DNA from: Gammaproteobacteria bacterium
GTDB taxonomy: Bacteria; Pseudomonadota; Gammaproteobacteria; Acidiferrobacterales; Sulfurifustaceae
Length of the DNA stretch: 64,000 bases
NCBI GenBank assembly: GCA_029863005.1
Contig: JAOTWF010000005.1
Location: 1 to 64,000 of the forward strand
Direction: 5' to 3'
The notes under the pieces are model-generated. The model was not told the origin of the DNA and did not search any database. It saw only the letters and a program-made list of their open reading frames with translations. Positions within the stretch are counted from its first letter, which is position 1. Each line of letters begins with the position of its first letter. The position numbers and the translations under genes were made by a program. Positions 11,005-23,302 of the stretch are shown piece by piece.

Positions 11005-11547
11005 ATGAGCCGGCCGGACAATCTCTTTCTGATCGGGCCAATGGGAGCAGGCAAATCCACCATCGGCCGGCATCTGGCTGAGCTGTTGAATAAGGATTTC
11101 CGGGATTCCGACTCAGAAATCGAAAAGCGGACCGGGGCGGGCATCCCGCTTATTTTCGAGATTGAGGGTGAAACTGGTTTTCGCGCGCGCGAATCATCGA
11201 TCCTTGACGATCTGACGCGCCTGTCCAATACAGTACTGGCCACCGGCGGCGGTGCCGTGCTGTCCGAGGATAATCGAAAAATCCTGCGCGAGCGGGGTGT
11301 TGTGGTGTATCTGCATGCTCCGCTGGAAACCCTGTTGCAACGCACACGTCGTGACCGCCACCGTCCGCTGCTGCAGACGACCGACCGTCGTCGCACGTTG
11401 GAGGACATCCTCAAGGCGCGCGAACCGGTGTATCGACAAGCTGCGGACATGGTCATCGAGACCTCGCACCGCTCCCCCGTGAGCGTCGCACGCGAGATTG
11501 CGCGCAAACTGGAGTCGCTTTTGAAAAATGAAAATCTTGCATCTTGA
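11005..11547 (+). CDS. aroK: Shikimate kinase
   Basis: [20 protein letters not shown] Walker [14 protein letters not shown]; typical position after pilQ and before aroB. ATG 11005 preferred over the 10930 start in the ORF track. Confidence 0.96.
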   Translation: MSRPDNLFLIGPMGAGKSTIGRHLAELLNKDFRDSDSEIEKRTGAGIPLIFEIEGETGFRARESSILDDLTRLSNTVLATGGGAVLSEDNRKILRERGVVVYLHAPLETLLQRTRRDRHRPLLQTTDRRRTLEDILKAREPVYRQAADMVIETSHRSPVSVAREIARKLESLLKNENLAS

Positions 11548-12613
11548 CCTCGGGGACCGGAGCTATCCGATCTATATCGGTTCCGGCCTCATCGACCAAT
11601 CCGATCTGCTGAAAAAGCATATTGCCGGCCAACGCGTCGCCATCGTGACCAATGAAACAGTGGCGCCGCTGTATCTGGCGAAGGTGCGAGTTCACCTGGA
11701 TACGCTCCAGCCATTGGATGTGATTTTGCCGGACGGGGAACAATACAAGTCACTCGAAGTTTTGAACCGCGTATTCGATGCGCTGCTGAATGCGCACTGC
11801 GACCGACGCACCACTCTCATCGCGCTGGGCGGCGGGGTAATTGGCGACATGGCCGGTTTCGCCGCTGCCAGCTACCAGCGCGGCGTGCCATTCATCCAGA
11901 TCCCGACCACACTGCTGTCGCAGGTGGATTCCTCGGTCGGCGGCAAAACCGGGGTCAATCATCCCCTGGGCAAGAACATGATCGGGGCGTTCTACCAGCC
12001 GCGCGCCGTGATCATTGACACTGACACGCTCGATACTTTGCCGGACCGTGAACTCTCCGCCGGACTGGCCGAGGTGATCAAGTACGGCCTGATCCGCGAT
12101 CCCGAATTTTTCAGCTGGCTCGAGCACAATCTCGACAAACTGCTGGCACGCGATGCCGAAACACTGGCCTTCGCCATACACCGTTCCTGTCGCAACAAGG
12201 CCGAGGTGGTGGCGGCGGACGAGCGCGAATCTGGTGTGCGCGCCACCTTGAACCTCGGACACACTTTCGGCCACGCCATCGAGACCGGCCTGGGATACGG
12301 AGAATGGCTGCACGGCGAGGCCATTGCGGCGGGCATGGCCATGGCGACGGATCTGTCACGTCGGCTCGGCTGGTTGCCGGGCGCGGATGTCACCCGCATC
12401 GAAAAGTTAATCCGCCGCGCGCGGCTCCCGGTGCGCGCACCGGGAGCGCTTTCACCGGGGCGGTTTCTCGAACTCATGGCCGTAGACAAGAAAGTGCAGG
12501 ATGGCCGTCTGCGGCTGGTGCTTCTCAAACGCCTCGGCGAAGCCGTGGTGACCGACGAATTTCCACGGGTGGAGCTTGAGAAAACGCTCATGACCATGCG
12601 GGAAGCGGCATAA
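11528..12613 (+). CDS. aroB: 3-dehydroquinate synthase
   Basis: 361 aa; [57 protein letters not shown]. Confidence 0.97.
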   Translation: MKILHLDLGDRSYPIYIGSGLIDQSDLLKKHIAGQRVAIVTNETVAPLYLAKVRVHLDTLQPLDVILPDGEQYKSLEVLNRVFDALLNAHCDRRTTLIALGGGVIGDMAGFAAASYQRGVPFIQIPTTLLSQVDSSVGGKTGVNHPLGKNMIGAFYQPRAVIIDTDTLDTLPDRELSAGLAEVIKYGLIRDPEFFSWLEHNLDKLLARDAETLAFAIHRSCRNKAEVVAADERESGVRATLNLGHTFGHAIETGLGYGEWLHGEAIAAGMAMATDLSRRLGWLPGADVTRIEKLIRRARLPVRAPGALSPGRFLELMAVDKKVQDGRLRLVLLKRLGEAVVTDEFPRVELEKTLMTMREAA

Positions 12614-13740
12614 TGCTGACGCCTTTCGCCGCGCACGATACCTCCTCGCGCGGCCGACGATATCCCGAGCCCTCGCCCGCGAATCGTTCCGAATACCAGC
12701 GTGACCGCGATCGCATCATCCACAGCGCCGCGTTTCGTCGTCTCGAATACAAAACCCAGGTTTTCATCAACCACGAGGGTGACTTGTTCCGCACGCGCCT
12801 GACGCATTCCATCGAGGTGGCGCAAATCGCGCGCTCGATCGCCCGTGCGCTCGGTCTCAACGAGGACCTTACCGAAGCCATCGCGCTGGCGCATGACCTT
12901 GGGCACACGCCCTTCGGCCATTCAGGGCAAGAGGCGCTGAACGAATGCCTGCGCGACCATGGCGGTTTCGAGCATAACCTGCAATCGTTGCGGGTGGTGG
13001 ACGTGTTGGAGGAACGCTACGCCGAATTTCCCGGACTCAATCTTACATTCGAAACCCGTGAGGGCATTCTCAAGCATTGCTCTCAAAAAAATGCCCGCGA
13101 GCTCGGTGAATTGGGACAACGATTCCTGGATAAAACTCAGCCTAGTCTCGAGGCACAGCTGGTCAATATGGCGGACGAGATTGCCTACAATAACCATGAC
13201 GTTGACGACGGGTTACGCTCGGAGCTGCTGACCATTGACCAGTTGATGTCAGTCTCCTTATTCGCCATGCAATATGAAGAAGTCAGGCGTCGCTACCCGC
13301 ACATCCCGGTACGCCGCGCAATCTATGAAACCATCCGTCGCATGATCAATTATGTAGTGACTGACTTGATCGAGAACAGCCGGCGACGAATAAACCACGC
13401 CGGAATAAAGAGCCTGGAAGACGTCCGGCGATACCCCGAGTCCCTGATCGCCTACTCCGCCGAAGTGTCGGGAAAATCTCGCGAACTCAAGCGATTTTTG
13501 CGACAGCACCTCTACGCGCACGAGCAGGTGACCCGGATCATGGATGAGGCGGTGAAGATCGTGCGCGAGTTGTTCGAGGCCTTCATGCACGAGCCGGCAT
13601 CGCTGCCGCCCCAATACCGTGAAAAACTTCGGCAGCAAAACGGGACTCGGGAACAGGCCCGGACCGTCGCGGATTACATTGCCGGCATGACTGACCGCTA
13701 CGCCATGCGCGAACACGCCCGCCTGTTTCCCGACGACTGA
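12613..13740 (+). CDS. dgt: dGTP triphosphohydrolase-like protein (HD domain)
   Basis: 375 aa; [54 protein letters not shown]. Confidence 0.93.
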   Translation: MLTPFAAHDTSSRGRRYPEPSPANRSEYQRDRDRIIHSAAFRRLEYKTQVFINHEGDLFRTRLTHSIEVAQIARSIARALGLNEDLTEAIALAHDLGHTPFGHSGQEALNECLRDHGGFEHNLQSLRVVDVLEERYAEFPGLNLTFETREGILKHCSQKNARELGELGQRFLDKTQPSLEAQLVNMADEIAYNNHDVDDGLRSELLTIDQLMSVSLFAMQYEEVRRRYPHIPVRRAIYETIRRMINYVVTDLIENSRRRINHAGIKSLEDVRRYPESLIAYSAEVSGKSRELKRFLRQHLYAHEQVTRIMDEAVKIVRELFEAFMHEPASLPPQYREKLRQQNGTREQARTVADYIAGMTDRYAMREHARLFPDD

Positions 13741-13762
13741 CCGGAAAAGATGTTTCCGGTCA
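13738..13762 (+). terminator. Rho-independent-like terminator after dgt
   Basis: TGACCGGAAA / TTTCCGGTCA inverted repeat spanning the stop codon, followed by the pyrimidine-rich GGCCTTTCTTGCTC. Confidence 0.5.
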
Positions 13763-14015
13763 GGCCTTTCTTGCTCGATCTCCGGCAAAGCCCCCAATCG
13801 TTAAATAGATTCCATTGAACCCGCCCCGGTGGGCCGGTATACTTTTTGGCCCTTTTGCTCTGATTTTTCTTGGTTTTTCCGGGCAAAAGAACGAATTTCC
13901 CCGATCCGGGCAGAGTCCCCGCTGGCGAGTTCGAATAAGCATACGGCCAATCGGCGCACCCAGCGATGCTCGGTGCCGGACGGTGCCGGCGGAGAATGAA
14001 TAATGAATACGGTGG

Positions 14016-17000
14016 ATGACTTTGAAACTGCTTAAAACACAACAGGGTCTATACGATCCGGCCTACGAGCACGACGCCTGCGGCGTCGGTTTCGTGGTCG
14101 ATATGAAAGGCCGGCGTTCGCACAAGATCGTCGCCCAGGCACTCACCGTGCTGCGTAACCTCATGCATCGCGGCGCCTGCGGTTGCGAGGAAAATACCGG
14201 CGATGGCGCCGGCATTCTGATTCAGTTGCCGCACGCCTTTCTGGAACGTGAAACCGGCAAGCTCGGGATCAAACTTCCTAAGCCCGGCCATTATGGTACC
14301 GGCCTCATTTTTCTCCCGCGCCATCCAGACGAGGCGCGCCGTTGCCAGGATCTGTTCGCCGAGATCGTGCGCGAAGAGGGTCAGCAGCTTCTGGGCTGGC
14401 GCGACGTGCCCGTCGACGATTCCGCGATTGGTCCGACGGCGCGTTCGGCCGAACCTGTCTTTCGGCAGATAGTCATCGGCCGTGCTCCTGGCCTTGCCGA
14501 CGAACAGGCCTTCGAGCGCAAGCTCTATGTGATTCGCAAGCGTGTCGAGCAGGCGATCTGGAATTCAGAGATAACGGAACGTTCGCTGTTTTACATCCCG
14601 AGCCTCTCGGCGCGCACCCTGATTTACAAGGGCATGCTCACGCCGACCCAGGTGGCGCCAATGTTTCCCGATCTGGCCGATCCGGCGATGGAATCGGCGC
14701 TGGCGCTGGTGCATTCACGCTTCTCGACCAACACTTTCCCGTCCTGGCCGCTGGCGCACCCGTACCGCTATATCGCTCACAACGGCGAGATCAATACCTT
14801 GCGCGGCAACATCAACTGGATGCGCGCGCGCGAGGCGCTGTGCGAATCGCCGCTGTTTGGCGATGACCTGAAAAAAATTCTCCCGATCGTGATGGAGGGC
14901 GGTTCCGACTCGGCCACCTTCGACAATGTGCTCGAATTCCTCTACATGGCCGGGCGCGAACTGCCGCACGCCGTGCTCATGATGATTCCCGAGGCCTGGA
15001 GTGGGCACGAAATGATGGATGAGGAGCGCAAGGCGTTCTACGAATACCACGGCTGCCTGATGGAGCCGTGGGACGGTCCGGCCTCGATCGCCTTCACCGA
15101 CGGTACGGTGATCGGCGCCGTGCTCGACCGCAACGGGTTGCGTCCCTCGCGTTATTACGTCACCAAGGACGGCCTCGTGGTCATGGCTTCCGAGGTCGGC
15201 GTGCTCGACATTCCGCCGGAGAACGTGCTCATCAAGGAGCGCCTGCACCCGGGCCGCATCTTCCTGGTCGACACGCGCGCCGGCCGCATCATCGACGACG
15301 CCGAACTCAAGCAGCGCTACACCTCAGCGCATCCGTATCGCGACTGGCTCATGCAAAACCTGGTGCCACTCGACCAGTTACCGAAATCACCGCAACTCCC
15401 CGAACCGGATCATGAAACCGTGCTGCAACGCCAGCAGGCCTTCGGCTACACGCACGAGGATCTGCGCATCCTGATGGCGCCGATGGCGCAGCAGGGCATG
15501 GAGCCGGTGGGTTCCATGGGCAACGACGCGGCACTGGCCGTGCTCTCGGACAAGCCACGCCTGCTCTACGATTACTTCAAGCAGCTGTTCGCGCAGGTGA
15601 CCAACCCGCCGCTCGATGCCATCCGCGAGGAACTGGTGACGCAGATCGAGACGCCGCTTGGCCCCGAGAGCAACCTGCTGAATCCCGGTCCGGAAAGCTG
15701 CCGTATGCTCAAGCTCAAGACGGCGATCCTTAGCAACGAGGAGCTGGCCAAGATCCGCCACCTCGACCGCCCTGGTTTCAAGACCGTCACGCTGCCCATG
15801 CTGTTTCCGGCCGGCTCGGACGGGCAGGGACTCGCCCGCGCGCTCAAGGAATTGTGTCAGAAGGCGAGCACCGCCATCGAGGCGGGGAACACCTTCATCA
15901 TCCTCTCGGATCGTGGCGTGGACGCCAAGCACATGCCGATACCGGCGCTGCTGGCCACGGCGGGCGTGCACCATCACCTGGTGCGTGAAGGCACGCGCGT
16001 CAAGGTCGGGCTGATCGTTGAGTCCGGTGAGCCACGCGAGACGCACCACATGGCGTTGTTGCTGGGTTACGGCGCCGGCGCGATCAATCCGTATCTCGCG
16101 TTTGAGACGCTCGACGACATGATCCGCAGCCAGCTCCTGAACAGCCTGGATCACGCCCAGGCGGTCAAGCATTACATCAAGGCGCTGAACAAGGGTGTGG
16201 TCAAGATCACCTCCAAGATGGGCATCTCCACCATCCAGTCCTACCGCGGCGCGCAGATTTTTGAGGCCATTGGCCTCGAAAAGCATTTCGTCGATCAGTA
16301 TTTCACCTGGACCGCTTCGCGCGTCGGCGGAATCGGCATCGACGTGGTCGCGCAGGAGACGTCCATGCGCCATCACAGTGCCTTCCCCGAGCGTCCGGTG
16401 GGCCCGCCCGAACTCGACTGGGGCGGACAGTACCAGTGGCGCCGCGACGGCGAGTACCACATGCTCAATCCCGACACGGTGGCCAAGCTGCAGCATGCCA
16501 CCCGTGCCAACTCCTTCGAGTTATTCAGGGAATTCTCGCGCGCCTGCGACGACAGTGCGCAGCACCGGGCGACACTGCGCGGGTTGATGGAACTGAAATT
16601 CGCCGACCGGCCGATCCCGATTGCGGACGTCGAGCCGGTGGAATCCATCATGCAGCGCTTCGCCACCGGCGCCATGTCCTACGGCTCGATCAGCCTGGAG
16701 GCGCACGAGGCGCTGGCGGTCGCCATGAACAAGGTCGGCGGGCGTTCCAATTGCGGCGAAGGCGGCGAAGACCCGGCACGTTACGGTACCATCCGGAACT
16801 CGCGCATCAAGCAGGTCGCCTCGGGCCGCTTCGGCGTCACCAGTCATTACCTGGTGAATGCCACTGACATCCAGATCAAGATGGCCCAGGGTGCCAAGCC
16901 CGGCGAGGGCGGGCAGCTCCCCGGGCACAAGGTGTATCCGTGGATCGCCAAGGTGCGTTTTTCTACTCCCGGCGTGGGCCTGATCTCACCACCGCCGCAC

Positions 17001-18566
17001 CATGACATTTACTCGATCGAGGACTTGGCGCAGCTAATTCACGACTTGAAAAACGCCAACCGCGAGGCGCGCATCCACGTCAAGCTCGTTTCCGAAATCG
17101 GCGTGGGCACGATCGCGGCCGGCGTCGCCAAGGCGCACGCCGACGTGGTGCTCATCTCCGGCCACGACGGCGGCACCGGCGCGAGCCCGCTATCCTCCCT
17201 CAAGCATGCGGGCCTGCCGTGGGAACTGGGCGTGGCCGAGACCCAGCAGGTGCTGGTGATGAACAAGCTGCGTGACCGCATCACGGTCCAGACCGACGGA
17301 CAGATGAAGACCGGCCGTGACGTGGTCATCGCGGCATTGCTCGGCGCCGAGGAATTCGGCTTTTCGATCGCGCCGCTGGTCGTGCTCGGCTGCGTCATGA
17401 TGCGCGTGTGCCACCTGAACACCTGCCCGGTCGGCATCGCCACCCAGGATCCGGAGCTGCGCAAGAAATTCGCCGGCAACCCGGAACACGTCGTCAACTT
17501 TTTCCGCTTCGTGGCGCAGGAGGCGCGCGAGCTGATGACGCAACTCGGCTTCCGCACCATGGATGAGATGATCGGACGGGTGGATCGCCTGAACGTGAAA
17601 AAGGCGGTGGATCACTGGAAAGCCCGCGGTCTTGATTTTTCACAGATTCTTTTTCAGCCCGACATGGGACCCGAGGTCGCGACCCACCGCGTGCGCGATC
17701 AGGATCACGGCCTCGACAACTCGCTGGACGTGGTCACCATCCTGCCATTGGCGCGCGAAGCGCTTGAGTCGAAAAAGCCGGTGGACATTATTCTGCCAAT
17801 TCGCAACGTCAACCGCACGGTGGGCACGATCCTGGGCGCGGAGGTCTCGCGCCGTTACGGCGCCGAGGGTTTGCCCGAGGACACGATTCGGATCCACTTC
17901 AACGGCTCCGCCGGCCAGAGCTTTGGCGCCTTTCTCCCGCGCGGCATCACCTTCACGCTTGAAGGCGATTCCAATGACTACATCGGCAAGGGACTGTCCG
18001 GCGGAAAGCTCATTGTTTATCCCCCGCGCCAAGCGACTTTTGTGGCGGAGGAGAACATCCTTATCGGCAATGTCGCACTGTATGGCGCCACCGGGGGCGA
18101 GGCCTACTTCCGCGGTGTCGCGGGCGAACGCTTCGGCGTGCGCAATTCCGGCGCGTACACTGTGGTCGAAGGTGTCGGTGACCATGGTTGTGAATACATG
18201 ACCGGCGGACGCGTGGTGGTGATCGGTCCCACGGGCCGCAATTTCGCGGCCGGCATGTCTGGCGGCGTGGCCTACGTGCTCGATAAGGCGGGTGACTTCA
18301 AACGCCGCTGCAATCTCGCCATGGTCGATATCGAACCCTTGGGCGATGCCGAAGACGCGGATCTGGTGAAGGACCTGCTCAAGCGCCATGCACACCTCAC
18401 GGCCAGCCTGGTCGCGGAAGATATTCTGGCGCACTGGAAAAATCTGCAGCCGAAGTTTTTCAAGGTTACGCCCAAGGATTACAAGCGAGTGCTCGCCGCT
18501 ATTTCTAAAGCACGCCAGACGGGTATTCCGGAGGAGAAGGCAGTGATGGAAGCGGCGCATGGGTAA
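14016..18566 (+). CDS. gltB: Glutamate synthase (NADPH) large subunit
   Basis: 1516 aa; N-terminal class II amidotransferase starting [20 protein letters not shown]/3Fe-4S region ([23 protein letters not shown]). Confidence 0.98.
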   Translation: MTLKLLKTQQGLYDPAYEHDACGVGFVVDMKGRRSHKIVAQALTVLRNLMHRGACGCEENTGDGAGILIQLPHAFLERETGKLGIKLPKPGHYGTGLIFLPRHPDEARRCQDLFAEIVREEGQQLLGWRDVPVDDSAIGPTARSAEPVFRQIVIGRAPGLADEQAFERKLYVIRKRVEQAIWNSEITERSLFYIPSLSARTLIYKGMLTPTQVAPMFPDLADPAMESALALVHSRFSTNTFPSWPLAHPYRYIAHNGEINTLRGNINWMRAREALCESPLFGDDLKKILPIVMEGGSDSATFDNVLEFLYMAGRELPHAVLMMIPEAWSGHEMMDEERKAFYEYHGCLMEPWDGPASIAFTDGTVIGAVLDRNGLRPSRYYVTKDGLVVMASEVGVLDIPPENVLIKERLHPGRIFLVDTRAGRIIDDAELKQRYTSAHPYRDWLMQNLVPLDQLPKSPQLPEPDHETVLQRQQAFGYTHEDLRILMAPMAQQGMEPVGSMGNDAALAVLSDKPRLLYDYFKQLFAQVTNPPLDAIREELVTQIETPLGPESNLLNPGPESCRMLKLKTAILSNEELAKIRHLDRPGFKTVTLPMLFPAGSDGQGLARALKELCQKASTAIEAGNTFIILSDRGVDAKHMPIPALLATAGVHHHLVREGTRVKVGLIVESGEPRETHHMALLLGYGAGAINPYLAFETLDDMIRSQLLNSLDHAQAVKHYIKALNKGVVKITSKMGISTIQSYRGAQIFEAIGLEKHFVDQYFTWTASRVGGIGIDVVAQETSMRHHSAFPERPVGPPELDWGGQYQWRRDGEYHMLNPDTVAKLQHATRANSFELFREFSRACDDSAQHRATLRGLMELKFADRPIPIADVEPVESIMQRFATGAMSYGSISLEAHEALAVAMNKVGGRSNCGEGGEDPARYGTIRNSRIKQVASGRFGVTSHYLVNATDIQIKMAQGAKPGEGGQLPGHKVYPWIAKVRFSTPGVGLISPPPHHDIYSIEDLAQLIHDLKNANREARIHVKLVSEIGVGTIAAGVAKAHADVVLISGHDGGTGASPLSSLKHAGLPWELGVAETQQVLVMNKLRDRITVQTDGQMKTGRDVVIAALLGAEEFGFSIAPLVVLGCVMMRVCHLNTCPVGIATQDPELRKKFAGNPEHVVNFFRFVAQEARELMTQLGFRTMDEMIGRVDRLNVKKAVDHWKARGLDFSQILFQPDMGPEVATHRVRDQDHGLDNSLDVVTILPLAREALESKKPVDIILPIRNVNRTVGTILGAEVSRRYGAEGLPEDTIRIHFNGSAGQSFGAFLPRGITFTLEGDSNDYIGKGLSGGKLIVYPPRQATFVAEENILIGNVALYGATGGEAYFRGVAGERFGVRNSGAYTVVEGVGDHGCEYMTGGRVVVIGPTGRNFAAGMSGGVAYVLDKAGDFKRRCNLAMVDIEPLGDAEDADLVKDLLKRHAHLTASLVAEDILAHWKNLQPKFFKVTPKDYKRVLAAISKARQTGIPEEKAVMEAAHG

Positions 18567-20004
18567 GATCACGGGTTTTGTCGAATTTCACCGTGCCAAG
18601 CAGCCCTACCGTCCCGTCGCCGAAAGGCTTCGCGATTGGAAGCAGGTCATGCGCGCGTTCCCGGAAGACGAACTCAAGCAGCAGGGTGCGCGCTGCATGG
18701 ATTGCGGCATTCCGTTTTGCCACCAGGGTTGCCCGCTGGGCAACATCATCCCCGACTGGAACGATCTGGTCTACCGCGGTCAATGGCGCGAGGCCATCGA
18801 TCGTCTGCATGCCACCAACAATTTTCCGGAATTCACCGGTACGCTCTGCCCCGCCCCGTGCGAGGGCGCCTGTGTGCTCGGCATCAACGATGACCCGGTA
18901 ACCATCAAGGCGATCGAACTCGCTATCATTGACCGTGCCTTCCAGGAAGGCTGGATCAAGCCCGAAGCGCCCAAGGTGGAGACGGGCAAGAAGGTCGCCA
19001 TCGTCGGTTCCGGCCCGACAGGCCTGGCGGCGGCGCAGCAATTGCGGCGTGCCGGACACGCCGTCACGGTGTTCGAGCGTGACGACCGTATCGGCGGTTT
19101 ATTGCGTTACGGCATTCCCGAATTCAAGATGGAAAAACGTGTGCTCAACCGGCGTCAAAAACAGCTTGAAGACGAGGGCGTGACATTTCGTCCCAACGCC
19201 CATGTCGGCGTGAACGTGCCGGTCGAGGAACTGAAGAATAAGTTCGATGCGATCCTGCTCGCGGGCGGTGCCTGCGCCCCGCGCGATCTCCCGGTCCCGG
19301 GACGTGAGTTGAAAGGCGTGCATTTCGCCATGGAATATCTCACTCAGCAAAATCGCCGATGTGAAGGCGAAAAGGTCCACGCGGGAAAGGAAATCACTGC
19401 CAAGGGCAAGCATGTCGTGATCATCGGTGGCGGCGATACCGGCGCCGACTGTCTGGGCACGGTGCACCGCCAGGGCGCCGTCTCCGTGCACCAGCTGGAG
19501 ATCATGCCGCGTCCGCCGCAGACCCGCGCCTCGGACAATCCCTGGCCGCAATGGCCGTTCATCTATCGTGTTTCCTCGGCGCACGAAGAAGGCGGCGAGC
19601 GCCTGTTTTCGGTTTCTTCCAAGCGATTTATCGGCGACGACCAGGGGCGTGTCAAAAAGCTGGAGCGGGGCAAGGTCGAGATGGTGCGCGAACACGGGCG
19701 CGCCATTCTCAATGAAATCCCGGGCAGCACTTTCACGATCCCCTGTGATCTGACGCTGCTGGCCATGGGCTTCACCGGACCGGAACGCCCGGGCATGCTG
19801 GAGCAACTTGGCGTGAAATTTACCGACCGCGGGAATGTCTGGCGCGATGATAACTGGATGACCAGCGTGCCGGGAGTGTTCGCTGCCGGCGACATGCAAC
19901 ACGGTCAGTCGCTCATCGTCTGGGCCATTGCCGAGGGACGCTCGGCCGCGCGCGGCATCGACAAGTATCTTACGGGCACCTCGGACCTGCCGGCGCCTTT
20001 GTAA
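18559..20004 (+). CDS. gltD: Glutamate synthase small subunit
   Basis: 481 aa; [29 protein letters not shown]; two nucleotide-binding motifs ([27 protein letters not shown]). Confidence 0.98.
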   Translation: MGKITGFVEFHRAKQPYRPVAERLRDWKQVMRAFPEDELKQQGARCMDCGIPFCHQGCPLGNIIPDWNDLVYRGQWREAIDRLHATNNFPEFTGTLCPAPCEGACVLGINDDPVTIKAIELAIIDRAFQEGWIKPEAPKVETGKKVAIVGSGPTGLAAAQQLRRAGHAVTVFERDDRIGGLLRYGIPEFKMEKRVLNRRQKQLEDEGVTFRPNAHVGVNVPVEELKNKFDAILLAGGACAPRDLPVPGRELKGVHFAMEYLTQQNRRCEGEKVHAGKEITAKGKHVVIIGGGDTGADCLGTVHRQGAVSVHQLEIMPRPPQTRASDNPWPQWPFIYRVSSAHEEGGERLFSVSSKRFIGDDQGRVKKLERGKVEMVREHGRAILNEIPGSTFTIPCDLTLLAMGFTGPERPGMLEQLGVKFTDRGNVWRDDNWMTSVPGVFAAGDMQHGQSLIVWAIAEGRSAARGIDKYLTGTSDLPAPL

Positions 20005-20093
20005 GCTATTCCACCGCCAGGACTTCCCAAGCGCCAAAGAATGGTTTGATTTATCGTCTAGGCTTTCCCGGCGCCATGGTAATGAAAACACTG

Positions 20094-21161
20094 ATGGCAG
20101 AACTCAAGAACGACAGATTACTGCGCGCGCTGTTCCGCCAGCCGGTGGACGAGACGCCCGTGTGGATCATGCGTCAGGCCGGGCGCTATCTCCCCGAGTA
20201 CCGTGCGGTGCGCGAGAAAGCTGGCGATTTCCGCACACTTTGCACCACACCCGAGCTCGCCTGCGAGGTGACGTTGCAACCGCTGCGGCGCTTTCCCCTG
20301 GATGCCGCGATTTTGTTCTCCGACATCCTCACGATTCCGGATGCCATGGGACTCGGGCTTTATTTCACCGAGGGTGAGGGGCCGCGTTTCACCAAACCGG
20401 TGCGCACGGCCGACGATGTGAAGGCGCTTACGGTCCCGGACCCCGAAGTCGAACTGCGCTACGTCATAGACGCCGTGCGCCTGATTCGCCGCGAATTGGA
20501 CGGCAAGGTCCCGCTCATCGGCTTTGCTGGCAGCCCGTGGACGCTCGCGACCTACATGGTCGAGGGCAGCGGCAGCAAGGAATTCGGTTTAGTGAAAGCC
20601 ATGATGTTCGACCAGCCCAAGCTCATGCACCATCTGCTTTCTGTGCTGGCGGAATCCGTGACCGCCTATCTCAACGCGCAGGTGGCCGCCGGCGCCCAGG
20701 CGCTAATGCTGTTCGACACCTGGGGCGGCGTGCTGACCCCGCGCGATTATCGTGCGTTCTCGCTAGATTACATGGAGCAGATCGTGCGTGGGCTCACCCG
20801 CGAACATGAAGGACGGCGGGTGCCGGTGATTCTGTTCACCAAGAACGGCGGTCAGTGGCTGGAGGCCATGGCCGCCAGCGGTTGTGATGCCCTCGGTGTG
20901 GATTGGACCACAGACCTGAAGGAGGCACGCGCGCGCGTCGGCCACAGCGTATCCCTTCAAGGCAACATGGATCCGTCCATGTTGTACGCTTCGGATAAGC
21001 GCCTGCGCGATGAAGTCGGATCCGTTCTGGAAAGTTATGGCCGCGGCAACGGACATATTTTCAATCTGGGGCACGGGATTCATCCACAGGTCCATCCGGA
21101 TAAAGTCGCAGTCCTCGTCGACACCGTGCATGCCTTGAGTCGTCCTTATCATCGGAAGTAA
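20094..21161 (+). CDS. hemE: Uroporphyrinogen decarboxylase
   Basis: [35 protein letters not shown] 20094 chosen from the ORF starting at 20046. Confidence 0.97.
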   Translation: MAELKNDRLLRALFRQPVDETPVWIMRQAGRYLPEYRAVREKAGDFRTLCTTPELACEVTLQPLRRFPLDAAILFSDILTIPDAMGLGLYFTEGEGPRFTKPVRTADDVKALTVPDPEVELRYVIDAVRLIRRELDGKVPLIGFAGSPWTLATYMVEGSGSKEFGLVKAMMFDQPKLMHHLLSVLAESVTAYLNAQVAAGAQALMLFDTWGGVLTPRDYRAFSLDYMEQIVRGLTREHEGRRVPVILFTKNGGQWLEAMAASGCDALGVDWTTDLKEARARVGHSVSLQGNMDPSMLYASDKRLRDEVGSVLESYGRGNGHIFNLGHGIHPQVHPDKVAVLVDTVHALSRPYHRK

Positions 21162-21166
21162 CCCGG

Positions 21167-21589
21167 ATGGAGCATGGCCGCTGCCCGTTTGAGAAAGCCA
21201 TTCTGAGCGCGCAATGCGAATGTGAGCTGGCCACGCGTTTTTCCGTGGCGGAGCGCATGGGCGTCAATTGCCGCGACAACATCGCCCGCAACAATTGCAC
21301 GACGCTACTGGCACTGATGCGCGACCGCGCCCGGTTTGCGCTGAAAGTTACGGACACCTCCGACCATCTTCCGTTCGGCAAGGAGATCAAGGTGATGATC
21401 GGAGGGCTGATCGGCCTGCAGCGCTTGTTCGCGCCAGGCGATGTCAGCCGGGTCGATAATGTCCACGGGCTGGTGGGGCTGGCGCAGGAGCAATTTGGCT
21501 CGCTGGAATCGATCCCTTTTCATGAAGTGGTGAAGTCCATCGCGTCCTACCAGCCCAAACGACGCGGCCGGGGACGTCCCGGGCGTTGA
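21167..21589 (+). CDS. Small cysteine-containing conserved hypothetical protein
   Basis: 140 aa ORF 6 bp after hemE; N-terminal cysteines C6, C17, C19, C35, C44 suggest metal binding; basic tail QPKRRGRGRPGR. Confidence 0.65.
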   Translation: MEHGRCPFEKAILSAQCECELATRFSVAERMGVNCRDNIARNNCTTLLALMRDRARFALKVTDTSDHLPFGKEIKVMIGGLIGLQRLFAPGDVSRVDNVHGLVGLAQEQFGSLESIPFHEVVKSIASYQPKRRGRGRPGR

Positions 21590-21855
21590 TTTCCTGCTTA
21601 AGACGGATTCTCCACTATCGGTGGTAAGTCTTTGATGTGCGTCGATTCCACCTGTATTCTCGTGCAATGTTTGTTATTTTGAATCGGCACGAGTAAATTG
21701 GTCATTGAGTAGTAATAAATGGAACAATTGTTTCAAGAAGATCTATAAACAGATCTCGATTGGCGGCAGCTCCACAGGGATAAGGGTGTCCACGCCGCGC
21801 CAGCCGGCGGCATGCGTCTAGCACTGCCGCCGATTCAGCAGGAGGTGGGGTTCAT

Positions 21856-23211
21856 TTGGTACAAAATGAAGCGGAGGCGAATGGAGCGTCGTCCTCGAAA
21901 AAACTGCTTGGATTGCTGGAAGGTCTTAAACGCACTCCGGTCGGCGCCGTCATCTACGACCAGATCGCGCGGATCGTGGATGAGCAGGAGGGCGTGCAGG
22001 CCAAGGTCGACCATGTCTATGCCTCGCTGCTGCACCTGCTCCTGAACGCCTACGCCCGCGACCCAAGCGCGGATCACATTACTCGCATCAATGCCCGCCT
22101 GATCCAGTTGCGCCGCGGCCCGATTGCGGCCGGGGGAGCCCCTCAGTTCACGAAAGAAGCCATCGAAGAGAAGCTCAGCCAGGCGGCTTCCTCGCAGTTT
22201 CGTACGGAAGTGACAGACTTCCGGGTGCCCGAATCCCGGCCACCTCCGCCCGCGCGTTCGACCTCACCTAGGCCAGAAACGCCGATCCCTCCCACGCCCC
22301 GTCCCGGGAACGGGAATGGCACACCGAATGTCAAGCCAAATGGCGCCCCGGAGGTCGAACGCCGCGTCGATACCGCCTACCGTCAGCATCTCGAGCAGCA
22401 GCGCAATGAAATTTCGAAATTGCAGGAGACTCTCGCAAATACTGTCATCGATGCTATCACCCAGAACCGTGAGTTCGGCGCACTGTTGCAAATCGAATTG
22501 CGCGCCCTGCATCAGGCCAATAGCGACAAGGAAGTCGAGCACTTGCGGCAAATCCTGGTCGGTGGCCTGGAAGAATTGATCCAGGGCCAGCACTCGCTCG
22601 ACGTCAAGCTGCACAAGACTGGTGGCTATCTCAAGCTCATCAAGGCCGACAGCGAGCGCCTGCATAAGGAACTGAATAAGGTGCGGCTGCTCTCGATGAC
22701 CGACGAATTCACCGGCCTTCCCAATCGCCGCGCGTTCGTACAGCGGCTTCAGGACGAAATCAGCCGCGCCCAGCGTTACGGTTCGCCGCTGGCGCTGGCC
22801 ATGATCGACCTGGACGAGTTCAAGAACATCAACGATATGCACGGCCACGCCGCCGGCGATGCCATCCTGCGCAGTTATGCCGTCGACGTGCTGACGGTGC
22901 TGCGCCACCATGATTTGGTGGCGCGCTACGGTGGCGAGGAATTCGCGGTCCTGCTGCCCAACACCACCCAGGAAGGAGCCGTTGCCGCCATCACCAAGGC
23001 CAAGAACCGCGCGCTGCAAGTTGAGTGCGAATTCCAGGGCCGGACCTTCAAGTTGCCCACCTTCTCCACCGGCATCTCGCTGTATTCGGTTGGTGAGTCG
23101 CATATCGACCTCATTGACCGCGCCGACCGCGCCCTCTACCGCGCCAAGCGCCTGGGCCGCAACCGCATTGAGCTCGAAATCGGCTTACCGCCGGCCACCC
23201 TGAAAAGCTAG
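21856..23211 (+). CDS. GGDEF-domain diguanylate cyclase with a proline-rich linker
   Basis: TTG start 8 bp after GGAGG; DEFTGLPNRRAF, DLDEFKNINDMHGHAAGD, RHHDLVARYGGEEF (RxxD I-site plus active GGEEF). Confidence 0.9.
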   Translation: MVQNEAEANGASSSKKLLGLLEGLKRTPVGAVIYDQIARIVDEQEGVQAKVDHVYASLLHLLLNAYARDPSADHITRINARLIQLRRGPIAAGGAPQFTKEAIEEKLSQAASSQFRTEVTDFRVPESRPPPPARSTSPRPETPIPPTPRPGNGNGTPNVKPNGAPEVERRVDTAYRQHLEQQRNEISKLQETLANTVIDAITQNREFGALLQIELRALHQANSDKEVEHLRQILVGGLEELIQGQHSLDVKLHKTGGYLKLIKADSERLHKELNKVRLLSMTDEFTGLPNRRAFVQRLQDEISRAQRYGSPLALAMIDLDEFKNINDMHGHAAGDAILRSYAVDVLTVLRHHDLVARYGGEEFAVLLPNTTQEGAVAAITKAKNRALQVECEFQGRTFKLPTFSTGISLYSVGESHIDLIDRADRALYRAKRLGRNRIELEIGLPPATLKS

Positions 23212-23302
23212 GTCATCGGCCGCGAGGCCCAATCCGGGGCCATCAGGTTGTGAACAGGGTGTCGGGCGACTAATCTCCTAAAAGGCAGGTTTTTTCAACC
23301 CT

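Noticed and set aside
15387-16496. 369-aa minus-strand ORF inside gltB
   Set aside because: Shadow ORF antisense to gltB with low-complexity His/Arg/Gly-rich composition.
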